Of a stretch of DNA of 64,000 nucleotides, positions 33,240 through 45,683 are shown piece by piece. The notes under the pieces were generated by a model. The model searched no databases. It saw nothing but the letters and a program-made list of their open reading frames with translations, and was not told the origin of the DNA. Numbering within the stretch: the first letter of the stretch is position 1; every line of letters begins with the position of its first letter. This stretch comes from Gnetum montanum (Eukaryota > Streptophyta > Gnetopsida > Gnetales > Gnetaceae). The stretch is taken from positions 362,489 through 426,488 of the forward strand of contig MNCI01016355.1 of the NCBI GenBank assembly GCA_015680685.1, read 5' to 3'. Both the position numbers and the translations under genes were made by a program.

Positions 33240-34067
33240 ATCCTTGTAGATGAGGCATCCATCCATGCAACGATGTTGCTCCCTACACCACAAGAATTGT
33301 GTTCAACATCCCTAGTGTTTTGCAATGATGTAGTCAAGGTCAACCCTGAATGAGGGGAGGTCACTATAGCTCCATTGTCCATTAGCATACATGTTTGGCA
33401 ATGCATGATCCACAGAGTGCATGTCAATGATGGTGCAACAACAAATGTAGTCCTATACTTTGTCATCGACAAGGTAGGCCTAGCAGACGAAATCAGGCCA
33501 ACCAAAACTGCATGTCTAAAATTCTTTAATGGATCATGTATCACTGTCAGGGGTACAATCAACTTAGCCTTTGTGGTAGGAGAGCAATTCCCCACCAGAG
33601 CAGATTTCACTATCATAGGGGAGATTCTAAGCTTCAACCTAATCCTAGGTAGGCCCTGGCTAGCTCAACTACAGGCTGTCTCCTCTCCCATCCACCAAGA
33701 AGTCTACCTTCCATATGAAGGTGGTCAAGTTATCATCCACAGTGATAACACCTCATCTCTGGCTATCCACAACATAGACATGACACAAGTGTTGGAGATG
33801 GAGTTTCTTGGTGGTACACCTACGACAACCAACGCAACGCCTAAGGCTAACACACTTGAATGAGTGGTTGAAGCCAATAGCCTCCTAGAGGATCCTAAGC
33901 CTTGTGTGCTCCCTAATCCACACCAAGTTGGAAAGCAACTATGTGACCAAGACTTGGCTAAAAAAGCACTAAGCGCCTACTTACCCCTTTCCTCCATGGG
34001 CCATGCATTTTTGGTTTTTACTTGTGTTGCATTTGTTCATGCATTTACATTTCACCTACTTGTCTAG
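33240..34067 (+). pseudogene. Broken retropepsin of the inserted element
   Basis: The open stretch 33375-33863 (162 codons) carries VHVNDGATTNVV at the active-site loop, CITVRGTINLAFVVG in the middle and FNLILGRPWLAQLQAV at the ILGRPWL block, followed by SSPIHQEVYLPYEGGQVIIH. This layout is that of the protease of plant Ty3/gypsy polyproteins. The catalytic aspartate is present. After a TGA at 33861 the frame continues to 34067 without recognisable RT. No pol follows, so the element would need enzymes from elsewhere. Confidence 0.7.
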
Positions 34068-35849
34068 TTTACACACTGCTTCGCTTTGTTTATGTGTTTT
34101 TACTTTATTTACGCATCCATCCACTTAGCTTACACATTACATTTGAAAAACATCACAAACACGTAAAATAAAAAAAATATAAAACTACAAAAAAACATGG
34201 CCCGAAATGGCCTTAAAGTAGCACATGTAGCCCAAAATGGCCTAAAAATATTACTTTTTGCATTGCTTTCCTTTCATTCATGAATTTCAACTCTGTTTAC
34301 AACATGTGCTACTTGATGTTGTTTTTTTAGTTGCTTTTTGCAGGATCTTGTAGGCACATAGCATGACTACACATGCAGCATTGCACCTCACATAAGCAAG
34401 GTAAGCACTTGTCTTCCATGATGTAAAATACTGGCACAGATAGTTTGCTATGACTATAAACTGGCACGATAATTTACTATGACTATAAACTAACACAGAT
34501 TGTCCTTGGGTCATGATGTTAAATTGACACAGCATCCACCATTGGCTATGACATTAAATTGGCACCTAGTAGTTTGCTAGGACTATAAATTAGCACATCA
34601 TGGTCTGCCAGGACCTTAAACGGGGTTCATGGTCTGCCAAGACTTTAAATTGGCATCTTGCTGATCTATTGAAGCACCTACCATTGGTGAAACCTGTGGA
34701 GCACTTGTAGCATCATCGCCTTAGCACTTTCACTGGTTTCTTGACCACTTGCAACTGGCACAACATTTGATGCATTTGTAGCATCTTCACAATAAGCACT
34801 TGTAGCATCTTCACATCCAACACTTGTAGCATCTTCACATTTGGCATTTGCACTTGCATTTTACATTTTGTGGTTTTTTTGTCTTCTCGAAGTTGCATTT
34901 GTGGGACAAAGCCTTGGAGGTGGTTGAGTAGAGATGCATCTCATCACAACAGTAAGTCATCACATCACTCTAATGTGCATGATTAGACTAGTTAAGCCAC
35001 TCAAAAGTGCACATCCCTCTTAGCTTGTTACAATCTACGCACATCCACTCCTTCATTTCAATATCCTCTCATCCCCCGCATACTCATGATTGCACATCCC
35101 TCTGATGCATACACACTGTGACACATATGGCATTATCTTCACGTCAATTGTAAAACCCATGGTGGACATAACGCAACTTGTCCTATGGAGAGCCTCTGTT
35201 GGCTAGTCAAAGCCCAAGTGGATGTAACACAACTCATCCTTGGGAGGAAAGACATGTCCTATAGATGTGAGGTGGTCAAAATAAAGTCCATCTACTCAAT
35301 GGCCAACTTGTAGCTAGCATTCAGTAGTAAGTCAAACCTAATGAAGGTTTTCCTTGTACCAAAAAAACAAAAAAAAAAAAAAAGAAAGCAAAAAAAAAAA
35401 AAACTTAAAAAAAGGAGCAAATAAAAAAACAAAGAAAAGACAAAAAAAGGAAAAACACATCCCCAAGAAAATTGACAACACTGCAGCTTTGCAACTAGCC
35501 TACCCTTAGATTAACTTTGACTCTCTCATAAGCACTCTAACGAGAGGTTAACGTTTTAGGGGCAAGCCAGTTCATGCAATGGGCACCGTCAACCCTGTTG
35601 ACTTTGCATTTTACATCATGATCCACTATTTGCATTTCATTTTCCACTGTTTGCATTTCATCTCCCTAGCATTGCCTATATCCCTTATCCCTCAACATAC
35701 CCTTATTCCACAGCACTCTTGAATGTGGTAGAATGACATCCAATCTTGTACCAATGAGTGATGTTGGTGCCAAGTTTGCTATGGTGTTTTGCGATTCTTT
35801 GTTGATGTCTCTTGGGCCACTCCTCTAGACATCAACAAAGAGGGACCAT
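34068..35849. other. Repeat-rich 3' region of the inserted element
   Basis: No gene. Several short tandem arrays occur: AAATGGCCTAAA-type (34195-34250), about eight imperfect units of GCTATGACTATAAACTGGCAC (34430-34650), ACTTGTAGCATCTTCACA (34735-34860), an A-rich run (35366-35455) and GCATTTCATTTTCCACT (35605-35665). CATCAACAAAGAGGGACC (about 35830-35847) is a likely polypurine tract. Confidence 0.65.
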
Positions 35850-36311
35850 TGAAACACCACCAATTTTAGACTTCAGCATTGCAACTACAAATTTGTCTAA
35901 GTGTCAAAAGTTGGTAAATTTGTCTAAGTGTTGTGCTGCGCTCCCAACCGTATCCAACATAGCACTGCAGAGAACCTTTCGACAGCCTTCAACAACCTCC
36001 AAAAGCCTCTAAAGCTCAACATCAACCTTCACCTTATCTCCAGCACTTCTTCGACTATTGGCATTCCTTAACAGTTGGCATTCCCTGACGGTTGGAATTC
36101 CTTGATAATTGGCATTCCCCAATTGTTGGAATTCTCTGACTGTTAGCATTCCCTAATTGTTGGCATTCTTTGACTGTTAGCATTCCCAAATTGTTGGCAT
36201 TTCTAAGTGGTTGGCATTCCTTGGACATGAGCGTTTAAGCACTTGGAATTTGGCATTTTGGCACTTAGCTCTATGGGCGAATGAGACCCAGAGCACACCA
36301 CATCGATAAAG
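35850..36311 (+). repeat. Truncated 3' LTR of the inserted element
   Basis: It begins TGAAACACC and follows 29142-29580, including the TTGGCATTCC array (36051-36233). It stops at 36311, where reverse-strand integrase begins. Confidence 0.7.
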
Positions 36312-36670
36312 AGTTCTAGTGGTTAAATCCATTGTTGAGGTTTCTCTATTCGAGCAGTCATTCCACCATCTTGTTGGTAGTGTTCATAAGAGTGGACATA
36401 TTAATGAGCATCACTAAAACTTATTGGCCAATGGTACCCTACCATTAGGATTTTAAGGGCCATGCATCTCTTAGCATAGTGGCCCCCACAAGGACCTTCA
36501 TGAGCATCTTGGAGAACATATAGTTGATTAGCATTATGGACATACCAAGGAACTAGGCCATTTGTGCACACCTTGTACATGTGTCTGTTGATCTTCATGA
36601 AGCATTTCACCTGGTGAAGAAACTGTTGTTTCTTCTGGTGGTGCAACCCTTGTGGCATCTCCTAAGTAAG
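36312..36670 (-). pseudogene. N-terminal integrase, Athila-like
   Basis: The minus strand reads VLQDAHEGPCGGHYAKR, the first half of the HHCC zinc-binding domain, then GYHWPISFSDAH, a stop, and QQDGG, MTARIEKPQQWI and PLELF near the border. The cysteine pair of HHCC is decayed. The other part of integrase is at 28624-29141; a stretch equivalent to IDFMGPF through FG is absent. The upstream frame joins RNase H at about 36780. Confidence 0.75.
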
Positions 36671-36779
36671 AAGATAGGTGAGAATGCCATCATACCATTT
36701 AGGCTCATTGGGCAATTATTTAGTTATAGACCCAACAAAGAGGAGTTTGTCAAGAAACATATCAGATAATGGGCTTTCT

Positions 36780-37470
36780 TTCTCTTTATTATCTCATCGT
36801 AATTGAGACAAGTAGTCAGCAACCACATTCTCAGTACCCTTTCGATCTACTATTGTGAGATCAAATTCTTGTAAGATCACCAACCATCGTATGACATTGG
36901 GGCTCATTGTTGGCTTATTCATTAGGAAGTGAATGGCACTATGATTGATATGCACAAATACTTTGTATTCAAGCACATAGTACATAAAAGTTTCTAGAGC
37001 AAACATCAGTGCCATCAGTTCTTTTTCTGTAGTAGTGTAGTTCAGTTGTGCACCCACAATGCTTCAGCTAGTGCAATGGATATGGTATTAATGTTTCTTG
37101 TCATCCATCTATGTAAGCATAGCCCCCAAGGCATAATTTGATGCATCCATCATGACATAAAATGGTCTAGACGAATCGAGTGCTTATAGAATTGGAGTTT
37201 TTACAAGTTTCTCTTTCAACTATTGGAATGCTTGTTCACATTTCATGGTCTAGACAAATGGAGCATCTTTCTTTGTCATCTCCACCACGATTTTGTGATC
37301 TTAGAGAAATTTTGTATGAATTTTCGATAGTAGCTAGTATGTCGAAGGAATGACCAAACATTTTTGATAGTTTCTAGTTGATGAATTATTTCTTGGATGA
37401 CCCTTATTTTCTCAGGGTCTACCTTAATTCCTACTTGTGAGATTCGATGCCCCAACATAATGCCTTCTTG
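36780..37470 (-). pseudogene. C-terminal reverse transcriptase and RNase H, Athila-like
   Basis: RT is represented only by its end: LGHRISQVGIKVDPEKI and TSYYRKFIQNFSKI (37276-37458). RNase H follows after stops: LNYTTTEKELMALMFALE, VFVHINHSAIHFLMNK, RWLVILQEFDL and GTENVVADYLSQL (36794-37057). The catalytic aspartate of the D-H-A type (here N-H-S) is changed. Upstream of 37470 the palm domain and protease are missing, so the element lost its pol front before or during insertion. It would have copied RNA to DNA in the particle. Confidence 0.8.
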
Positions 37471-38490
37471 GACAAGTCAAGTATCAGGAAAAGGCTCATC
37501 GGGGCCTTGATTTTGGTGCCTATAATTCCCTCTACTACCCCTTCATTCATGGAATCACATCTCTCTTGAATGCCTGCACCCTTGGTCTTGCCATGCTCGA
37601 TGGTCCCTTCAATCATTTGGGTCTTGTCAATCACCTTCATCATGGTTGTGCCTCCTACAGTTGCGATTAGAGCCAACAAAAGAAGATGATGATGAAGAAG
37701 GTGAAGAGCAAGGAGGACTAGCACCATCACAGCACTTGCTACCACCTCTTTGGTGATCACAAGCATTATCATGATCTTATTTCTTGTTCGCATCCCTACC
37801 TTGACTTACCTCTTTGGATCTTTCTTTGTCATTGGATCCATTCTTGCCAGAACCGGGATTGTGAATTGTGGATTTTAGGTTCTTGTTTTGGCCTCCTTCG
37901 TTGAAGTTAGAGGAATTTCACTAAATGGAAAACTCCTAGAGAAGCGCTCTCCACCATCTTTTTGGTACAACAAGAATGGGGAATCATTAAATCCTTTTCC
38001 CTTCATAGACTCATAATGCTGTTCTAACTAGTGATCCCTAAGACGTTATGCCTCAATGTGATAATAATCCCTAGCATTACTATCCTACACCATGTACTCA
38101 ACATGAAGTCCTTGAAGACCCCATCGTATAAGCATTTGTTGGAGCATTGTAAGAATGGATCGATCGGGTGGCAACACAATGTTGCCCTCCATCTCATGCC
38201 ATCATAGCTATTCATCTTGGTGTAGGATGAAGGTGAAATTTAGTACATATGCATCAGGATGAGCATATACCACTTGGTATTGTTGAGGCATCAATGGATG
38301 TACATCGCTAGACTTGGGCAGAGAATTGCTCCTATGAGAAGAAGAAATTTTATGTTAAGAAATAAAAATTTCATTCTGCTTTTAAATATTATTGTAGTAA
38401 TCTTGAGATGTGATATGACTCTAAGGTTTGTTCCAACGATTTGAATAATTTTCACTAAATCCTAGATAGCGCACAAAATAACCAGAAGAT
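37471..38490 (-). pseudogene. Gag remnant and unassigned leader
   Basis: Weak coding-like pieces occur on the minus strand, including a serine-rich SSPSSSSSFVG stretch near 37680 and CDHQRGGSKCC near 37740 that could be the end of gag. Nothing between them and the RT end at 37470 resembles protease. The ORF at 37431-37793 spans the join in one frame but is not convincing as a protein. The cause is probably an internal deletion. Confidence 0.4.
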
Positions 38491-38491
38491 T

Positions 38492-38508
38492 CCTAGCAAC
38501 AGTGCCAA
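38492..38508 (-). promoter_or_regulatory. tRNA-Asp-like primer-binding site
   Basis: The minus strand reads TTGGCACTGTTGCTAGG directly after the LTR, a decayed match to the tRNA-Asp complement. Confidence 0.7.
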
Positions 38509-39172
38509 TGATGAGAGGTGAGGTACCCCTACACCCAACTATATGAATCACTAAGGCGTTCACATGAGATCGGGTCGAATTCTGTGGACCTATAGTTCTC
38601 CAATGCATTAGTTCCTCTAGGAAGCAAAATGGGTGTTTAGAACGATTATTGTCTTCTCAGTTCCACTCATGAGGTACAAATATATGGTTAAGTGCAATTG
38701 AGGCATATGATTTTTATCATTTTGTATTTTATAAGTTTAATCACCGAGAGTAAGAATGAAAGGTAGAGTAATTTAAGATCTAATTCATCTATTGCCTAGC
38801 TAGCTTAACATAAGTACTTGTTTCCACTTTCTAGACACATCTTGAACACATATGGCATTGTTGGGCTACCAAACGTTAAATGTTTCTGGGCATCTGTTCT
38901 CAATGCTATGCTCAAGTACATCAGTGCTTGAACAAAGATCCATACATAGTCAGAGTCTACTGCGAGTACTCAGAAAATATTCTAACTCTAGAGAAAACAA
39001 ACTATGATAAAAACTATGAAACACTATATCAAAATTGTAAGCTCAAGTGTTATATTTATAGGTTGGCATATACCTCGTGATATCAAATATTTGACATCGT
39101 GTCTTGGGCTTTGATATTGAATACCCGGTGTCAAGGCTTTGATATCAGAGCCAATCAAAACATGATTCGCCA
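38509..39172 (-). repeat. 5' LTR of the reverse Athila-like element
   Basis: The plus strand begins TGATGAGAGGTGAGG and ends near GATTCGCCA. It aligns with 25542-26382 but lacks a block of about 200 bases after about 38890. Confidence 0.8.
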
Positions 39173-40541
39173 AGTGTGAACCTAATAAAGGATTTAAAGC
39201 TTGACTTTTGTAGAATAGAACTTTGAAGCTCCTTTATTATTATCTTCTTTAAGTAGGCCTTTGTCTATATGACTTTTAGGATTGACCTAAGTCTAAGCAC
39301 TTTGTCTTGCCTAGATTAATTATCTTTGTTATGGAAATATGACTGATAGATTCTACTTCATGTTGTTCCCTAATGGGCTCAGTTGTGTGTGTGGCTTCAT
39401 GTTCTAGTTCTAGTTCTCACATATTTATTCGTGTTTTTTCTTGGTTGATTTTCCTTCATTTGGAATGAATTTTCCATCTTTGAAACTCTTTTAGCTACCA
39501 TCTATAAGCACATGAATGATTGGTTATTAGTTCTTAATTTCTCTCTTTAAGTATTATTAACATTGATTATCATTGTATTTTAGCTTAATTTTAAAAACTT
39601 CACATTAACATCCCTAAGTGATCATAGTCTATCATCCTAGATGTTCTAAGATAGCTAATTTTTCTTAAATTATTATTATTTAAATTATTACTTAGTATTC
39701 ACTACCTTAGTCATTCAAAATGTGGACTTTTAAAGTATCTTAAATTATAGGTATCTCCACCCCATGATGTATAGCTTGATTCTAGAAGCTCATAGGTTTT
39801 TGAATGGCTTCAATTAGGTGTCTACTTTATGAGATATAAATTTTGGAAGATGTTGGCTTTTTGAAACTATAAAAACTTCCCTAGGAAAATAAAGTGTTGT
39901 TGCTATTTATAGCATTTATGTGTTATGTCAATGCTATTGACGCATTGACAAAGCTTCATTAACATAGGCCATTGCATTGATGTAACAATGTTGAGGGGGC
40001 TATAGCTAATACTTTTTAAAAAAAATTCTCAAAATTCAATCAAATTTTATGGGAATTTCAATTTTTAATTAGGGTTAAATGAGAACAAAAAGAAGGGTTA
40101 AAATATGAGAATATTGTGATTAGATATGGATGGCTAGTTAGATAGATTGACAAATCATAATTCACGATAGCAAACTAATATTTTATAAAGTATAGATAAA
40201 ATGAGGAAAATGGGGATGCAATTAATTAATGGAATTGTACTTAAACAACTTTGATATGTGGAGGTGATGCATAGACCAGATATCCAAGAGTTATACAAGT
40301 GAATCCTCCCCAAAGCATACTTCTACCCTAAATGCACTTATATAGTAACCTCATAACATATCCATGGGTATGTTGGAGATTGAATGTCAATTAAGTGCAT
40401 GTTTCACACCCGTACAATTATTATTATCAAGATTCTACACTATACTAAATAAAATTATCAAATACATAATCATATATAGTAGTGAAGTAGAAATGGAATG
40501 AGAAGGGATTGTAGAGATTCAGATCTGAGGTACTTTACAGT
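39173..40541. other. Unassigned older retrotransposon sequence
   Basis: AT-rich, no gene. Bases 40290-40535 resemble 42410-42670 (shared TCCTCCCCAAAGCA and AGAAGGGATTG-AGAGATT), so the next element inserted into the 3' region of a relative of itself. Confidence 0.5.
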
Positions 40542-41496
40542 TAATGAGTGGCGAGGTACCCCTACACTCAACCATACGAATACAAGCATTCATGCACGAT
40601 CCAGTTAAACTCAGTGGAAAGGCTAGTTGTGGCATCTAGATAGTTACACGTTGATTGTAGTTCATTGTATTTACACTTGGACTAGTATTTGCTTTGTCAC
40701 GTATGGTTTAGTCGAGAGTGAGGCGTATGATGTGATCCTAACTAGTGCTACTCCTAGAGATAATGAAAAATAATCTTGATTAAACTAATAAGTAATAAGA
40801 AATGAAGTCTAAGCTAGCCTAAGTGTGATGAGCATCCGTTCCTTAATCATCCGTACACATCTTGGACCTCATGCACAACTACTATTGGGATTACCAAGCA
40901 TAGATCCTAGCTATGCTACTGGGTTACCAAGTAGTCATACTTAAATGTTTGTGATTAAGTCATACTGATTCTGCAGTTATCAACAAGAATAGTAAATGAT
41001 GGTAAAGAAATATTAACTAAGAAAATAATAAATAACAATAACAATTAAACAATTAAAACTAAGTGAATGTTACAATGATGAAGTAATCTCAATCTTTATT
41101 TTCGGTCATGTGCACGTCCAAGTACGTCACACTTAAATAAAGATTCCGTACAATTACAAGCATCACACTGCGGGCATGCACTTGGGAAAATAGTCTAACT
41201 CCTATGAAAACAAATTGCAAGGGCTTCGTTACCACTACTCGAAAGATACGTAAGTGTGGCGGAAGCACACTTATTTATAGGCTAAAAATAGACTTTGCGT
41301 AAACGGGGTTGCGTCGATGCATGGGTGGATGCGTTGATGGGGTCACATATATGTGGCCTAGTTAACGTAGCCCTGATATTGGGGGTCCAATAACAAGGCT
41401 CTGATATTTGGACTCATTAGATAACAGGGCTCTAATATTGGAACTCATTAGATAACATGGCTCTGATAACAAGGCTTGACAGACCATGACTCATCA
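40542..41496 (-). repeat. 3' LTR of the gag-only element
   Basis: The plus strand starts TAATGAGTGGCG (TG changed to TA) and ends ACTCATCA. A 31-base unit (ACAGGGCTCTAATATTGG...) is repeated about three times at 41394-41475, in the U3 part upstream of the TATA box (complement near 41270). Confidence 0.9.
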
Positions 41497-41512
41497 TACC
41501 CCCATGACTAAA
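41497..41512 (-). promoter_or_regulatory. Polypurine tract
   Basis: The minus strand reads TTAGTCATGGGGGTA next to the LTR, identical in core to 17040-17055. Confidence 0.85.
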
Positions 41513-43638
41513 TAACAACTCATCCTTGAGTCAAAGAAAGTAAGGAACAAGTTCAATTGATTACACAGTGGATAGGTATGGGATTATTGACTGACTATAA
41601 ATTTATTCATGTCACAGTGGAGGATTAAAAAAAATTTGGACACAAACACAAAAGACAAAACTTGTGGAACTCATGGGATTCTCGGTAGTGGTGGCTCCTC
41701 TATGGGTGCCTTTCCTTTGTTCTATGCGGAAGGCTTTTGAGATTAATACTATTGAAAAAGCACCTGACATTTCTTCTCTTCTATCCACGAATTATGAGTT
41801 TTACATAATGATGTTCCAATGTGTGATGGAGTCAGCACTTTCCATGGACATGGTAGCTGCAGGAACACTTGATTGGCCTTGACATGCATGGCACAAATAA
41901 TCATCATTCCTCTTCATAGGCTCATGCCTTGACCTCTCCTCCTTTTTCTTGGCCAGCTTGTGCAGTGACAGGAGGTCCTTGATGGATGATGAATGATTGT
42001 GCCTCCTGCTCCACATGTTCTACATGAGGTCCTTGGCTTTTGCCTCCCCCTAGGCATTTAATTACACCTTGAGAAGGTCCTCCTTGTTGTCCTCTTTTTA
42101 GACCCATCTATAATCACACAAAGATCAATTGTTAGTAAGGTTATTGAAAGAAGTTCAATCATTTCATACCTTACTTATTGCCTTAAGTAATTATTGAATT
42201 CTTTGCTTAGTGTGATTTTAGAGTTAGAAAGTGTTTCAAGGAAGTTGCCCTAAAAGTTTAATGTTGGGCCTGGTTTGTTTAGGTGACACATTAAAGGACA
42301 CGTAATGGTTTTGGGGAATGTTTGATAAAATGATGATAAAGGAAAGAATAGATTTGGCAATGAAGTACTTGGAGGGTATAAAATGATGTAGTGGTGTGCA
42401 ACAAGTATAAATTACAAAAGTCACGCAAGTGGGTCCTCCCCAAAGCAGGTGCCAACCTATAATGCCCTTGCGTAACCACACCTTAAAATGTCTATAGGCA
42501 CTAGAAGGGTTAAATGTAATCTATATTGATGCAACAAAACACACACATGTAGATACCACCGTGATGAGGTATGAATTCAATGCTACACAAGACACGACTC
42601 ACAAATACATGAACAACGAGATGGGATGAATCGGAGAAGGGATTGCAGAGATTACGATGTGAGGTAACTGACTCAGGGCACAATGAATCTTGAGTGTAGG
42701 GCATGATTAATGTGTCATTAGCCCGTCACTCCAAAATCAAGATTAAGTCCATTCCTTCGATTAATGACATCGCATTGTTTTTTCCCAATGATAGACAACA
42801 ATAAGAGCATCATGATAGCAAGGTGTACGATCACTTGGCATTTTGTTCAAGGGAGGAGTGATTCAGAATTGCTTTGCGGCACTTTGATCTTGATGTTTTC
42901 TTTTTCTTCTTCTCTTTTTTTTTCTATATGGCTGCTTTGGCACACTCTTCTTGCTCTTTTTTTTTGAATGTTTAATCTAGAGAAGCTGCCTACCTTCAGG
43001 CATGGATGCATGTCTTTCCAATGGGACCCCCTAGAATAGCATTAAGTTCTTTATTGGGTGCCTTTAATACCTTTACTCCCATTTTCCTTTAGATCTACAA
43101 GGACCTTAGTACAACCAAGTTGCATGATAGCACCTACAGATGTCACCAAAGAGAATCCACAAGTCCCCTTGATGTCACACCTTGGCCATTCCATCTTAGT
43201 CCATCCTTCTTCGCTCTGGGCATAATGAGCACAAAATTACTTTAAGTTTTAATGATGTCAAGAATATCATCATACCCAAGGTACAACCTCTTATTAATGG
43301 AATGGTTGGGTGGATGTGGTGGGTTCGCTGTCCAAATAATTAATCACCTGAGACTTGATAGCATAAACCAACACCTCAACCAACAAGCCACATGAGTGTT
43401 TTATTCATAGATGAGATTACTCATAAAAAGATAAAAAGATAAAAAGAAAAAAAGATAAAACAATAAATTAAAAGGTGAAAAATTGGAAAACAAAAAGTTG
43501 AAAAATTAAAGAAACAGAAAAACATTTATTAATTTTGTGTTGTTAAAATGGAGGATACCCCCCATAACTATACAGTTGAGCATGGCTAGAATTAATAAAT
43601 GGAAGGTGGGGATCCTTGAATGTTGAAAATATTGGGAC
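41513..43638. other. 3' untranslated region of the gag-only element
   Basis: No supported gene; ORFs at 41664-42107 overlap on both strands. Bases 43430-43530 are A-rich (T-rich on the sense strand). Immediately upstream in the sense direction, at 43553-43580, lies the internal polypurine-like motif (minus strand CTGTATAGTTATGGGGGG). Confidence 0.55.
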
Positions 43639-45546
43639 CTAGTCATACTTACCCCATTGGGGTTCACACACTTGATTAGAGTTGACATAGTGGGGCAAGT
43701 TATAAGATGTGGTTAATTTATAAGGATTTGACCCACTATGGTACTTGCAACTGTAAGATGATATGCAAGGATCAACATGTCTCCCCATGTGGCAATATTC
43801 ATTGGGCCACATGGTTGTTGGAGTGTTGATTGGTGGCCCAAATAGAGTAATAGAAGGCATTGAGTTTGAGGAGGCAGGTGCATCACAGTGTTGAACTTGT
43901 GCTAAGTTAGAGGATGCAGTGGTTTCGAAACTATGCTGTCTCTTTCTATGGTCCTGCCTAAAGAAAGGATGCTTTTGATGTTGTGGAGGGTTCCCACTAC
44001 TATTGACAGTAGCAACAAAAGTAACGTTCATGGGTTGGTGCTATGGTGTAATGCCTTCTAGCATAACTGGTGGCGATGTAGAAGAGGGTGAAGTATGAGA
44101 ATATTGAGGTTGAGGAGAAGTGTAAGGCATATGAGGTGGTGATTTTGTTGGAGAGGACATGGGTGGATAGTACTCGGGAGAATGATAACAATGAGGTGAG
44201 GTAGAGGATGCTGATCCCATTGGAGAAATAGGGTGTTGAACATAATAAGCATTTGGTGTTGGAACATACAAAGGGTATGGTCTAGTTGGCGGTGGCCTCC
44301 CCCATGACTGAGGTTTTTGCCACTGTGGTTGAACCTGATATTTTTGTACAAAATCTGGATGTAACATTCCTCCCTAATGCTCATGTAAATGTGACAAAAC
44401 TAGACATTGGCCTTTGGGGTGATCATATAGACAAATATTACATTGATATGTGAAATTGATAATTGAGCATTTATTCTTATTATCTTCTACCCTTTGTTTC
44501 GATTGTTGCATGATGTCCTATCCTATTTCTCGATTTAGCATAGTTCTTCCTCTAATAATGTTGGCATATTCTCCACAGCTCTCATGTACCCAGTTCATCA
44601 TCTTATTGATCTTTGCCTCAATTTCATCTAGTGATTGTAGGATTGGCAAAGATGATTCCCCTTCCTTGAAGTGAGTTGATTTCTCCTCTTCATGATCATG
44701 GACCCTGGTTAAGTTGAGATTTTGATCCTGTTGAGAACTTTCAACATTCTCCCATTTGGCTTTTTCTCCTTCTTCTTTTGCTACCTACTTAATAAGCTCT
44801 TGGAATTGTTGGGTTCATAGCTCATATAGTTGACCTAGGGCGTACATCCCTAGGATCTCCCTTGTATAATTATGAAGCCCATTTATGATATGGTACATTA
44901 GTCTTTCCTCGGAGAACCCATGGCCTGGGCAGTTGTTTAACAATGCATAATATCTTTCTAAGGCCATATCCAAGGGTTCATGTTGCACTTGTTTCCATTC
45001 TTGGTTTTGTCTTCTTAAGGTTGACACTCTCGCATAGGTTTGATATCTTTCATTGAAAAGTTCTACCATTGTCGACCAACGTCGAATTGATTTTGGTTTT
45101 AACGACCTATACCATACTTTTTCTTGGCCAATGAGTGTCAGAGGAAAGAGCTTAAGTTTTTTCCATCCATTATCAATGTCATTCCATGCAAAGGAATCAT
45201 GGAAGGCTTGTAGATGATGTTGGGGATCTAAATCATAGCCTCCTGAAAACTTAGGAAAGTTGTTTAAGTCAAGCTTGGGTAGATGGATTTCCTTACGATG
45301 CCTGTGGGGTATTTGAATAGCCTCTTGTATTTCTGTTAAGCTTCTAGTGGCTAGTAGGTGTTAATCGTCACTAGGTATGTTATGCAGTTGTGAGTCGGGA
45401 CGATGTTATTTGTGTTGATCCTCATAGGAGACCCCTACATCAAATTGGGTACTCCAAACTTCATCTTCATTATCATATAATTTTTTGGTTCTCCAATGAG
45501 TTGCCATACTAGTTGTTGCGTTGTCATAGTCTTGTGAGAGATACAT
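43639..45546 (-). pseudogene. Gag of the gag-only element
   Basis: The minus strand from an ATG at 45546 reads MYLSQDYDNATTSMATHW and continues, with a handful of stops, for about 635 codons. The capsid region (HLQAFHDSF, LKLFPLTLIGQ, STMVELFNERYQTY) aligns with 11115-11500. A coiled, charged part is followed by the knuckle-like CNICLYDHPKGQC near 44400, spaced CX2CX3HX4C. The rest is rich in Pro, Ser, Tyr and Gln (44041-44367) and ends at 43639. Few frameshifts are present, so this is the best preserved gag of the family. The protein would form particles and bind RNA. Confidence 0.78.
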
Positions 45547-45663
45547 TGTTGTGAATTGTGTGTGAATTAATTGACTTGAATTTAATTTATTTTCTAAAGG
45601 ATATATCGTTAATACTTGTTACAGCGATCTTGTATGATATAACTAATCTAGATAACTAGCACC

Positions 45664-45683
45664 ATCCTCGGCAACGGCGCCAA
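45664..45683 (-). promoter_or_regulatory. tRNA-Asp primer-binding site
   Basis: The minus strand reads TTGGCGCCGTTGCCGAGGAT, matching the complement of plant tRNA-Asp over the first 14 bases. It directly follows the LTR. Confidence 0.9.

Larger units (their letters stand above)
29142..36311 (+). mobile_element. Gag-protease LTR element inserted in the integrase
   Basis: Left and right copies share TGAAACACCACC-type starts (29142 and 35850), a run of TTGGCATTCC repeats and an end block near CCACATCG. Between them lie gag- and protease-like reading frames and long repeat-rich stretches but no RT or integrase. The left LTR appears to end at GGTCGTTACA (30079), a common gypsy LTR terminus. The right LTR stops at 36311, about 480 bases early. 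A deletion across this end would also explain the missing integrase segment and the absence of a target duplication. Confidence 0.7.
25542..39172 (-). mobile_element. Athila-like element with partial pol, split by a nested element
   Basis: LTRs at 25542-26382 and 38509-39172 are homologous; the right one lacks about 200 bases. On the minus strand there follow a tRNA-Asp-like primer-binding site, a short gag remnant, the end of RT, RNase H, the first part of integrase, the foreign element 29142-36311, the rest of integrase, a 3' untranslated region and a polypurine tract. The gag-protease-RT front is largely missing. The outer flanks GATGT and AGTGT agree at only 3 of 5 bases, so no clear duplication remains. 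Confidence 0.8.

Noticed and set aside
37431-37793. Reverse ORF of 120 codons as a separate protein
   Set aside because: Low-complexity leucine, isoleucine and histidine runs; another frame fits a gag tail joined to the RT end.
45664-45683. tRNA-Asp gene
   Set aside because: Only about 18 bases complementary to the tRNA 3' end are present, next to an LTR; this is a primer-binding site.
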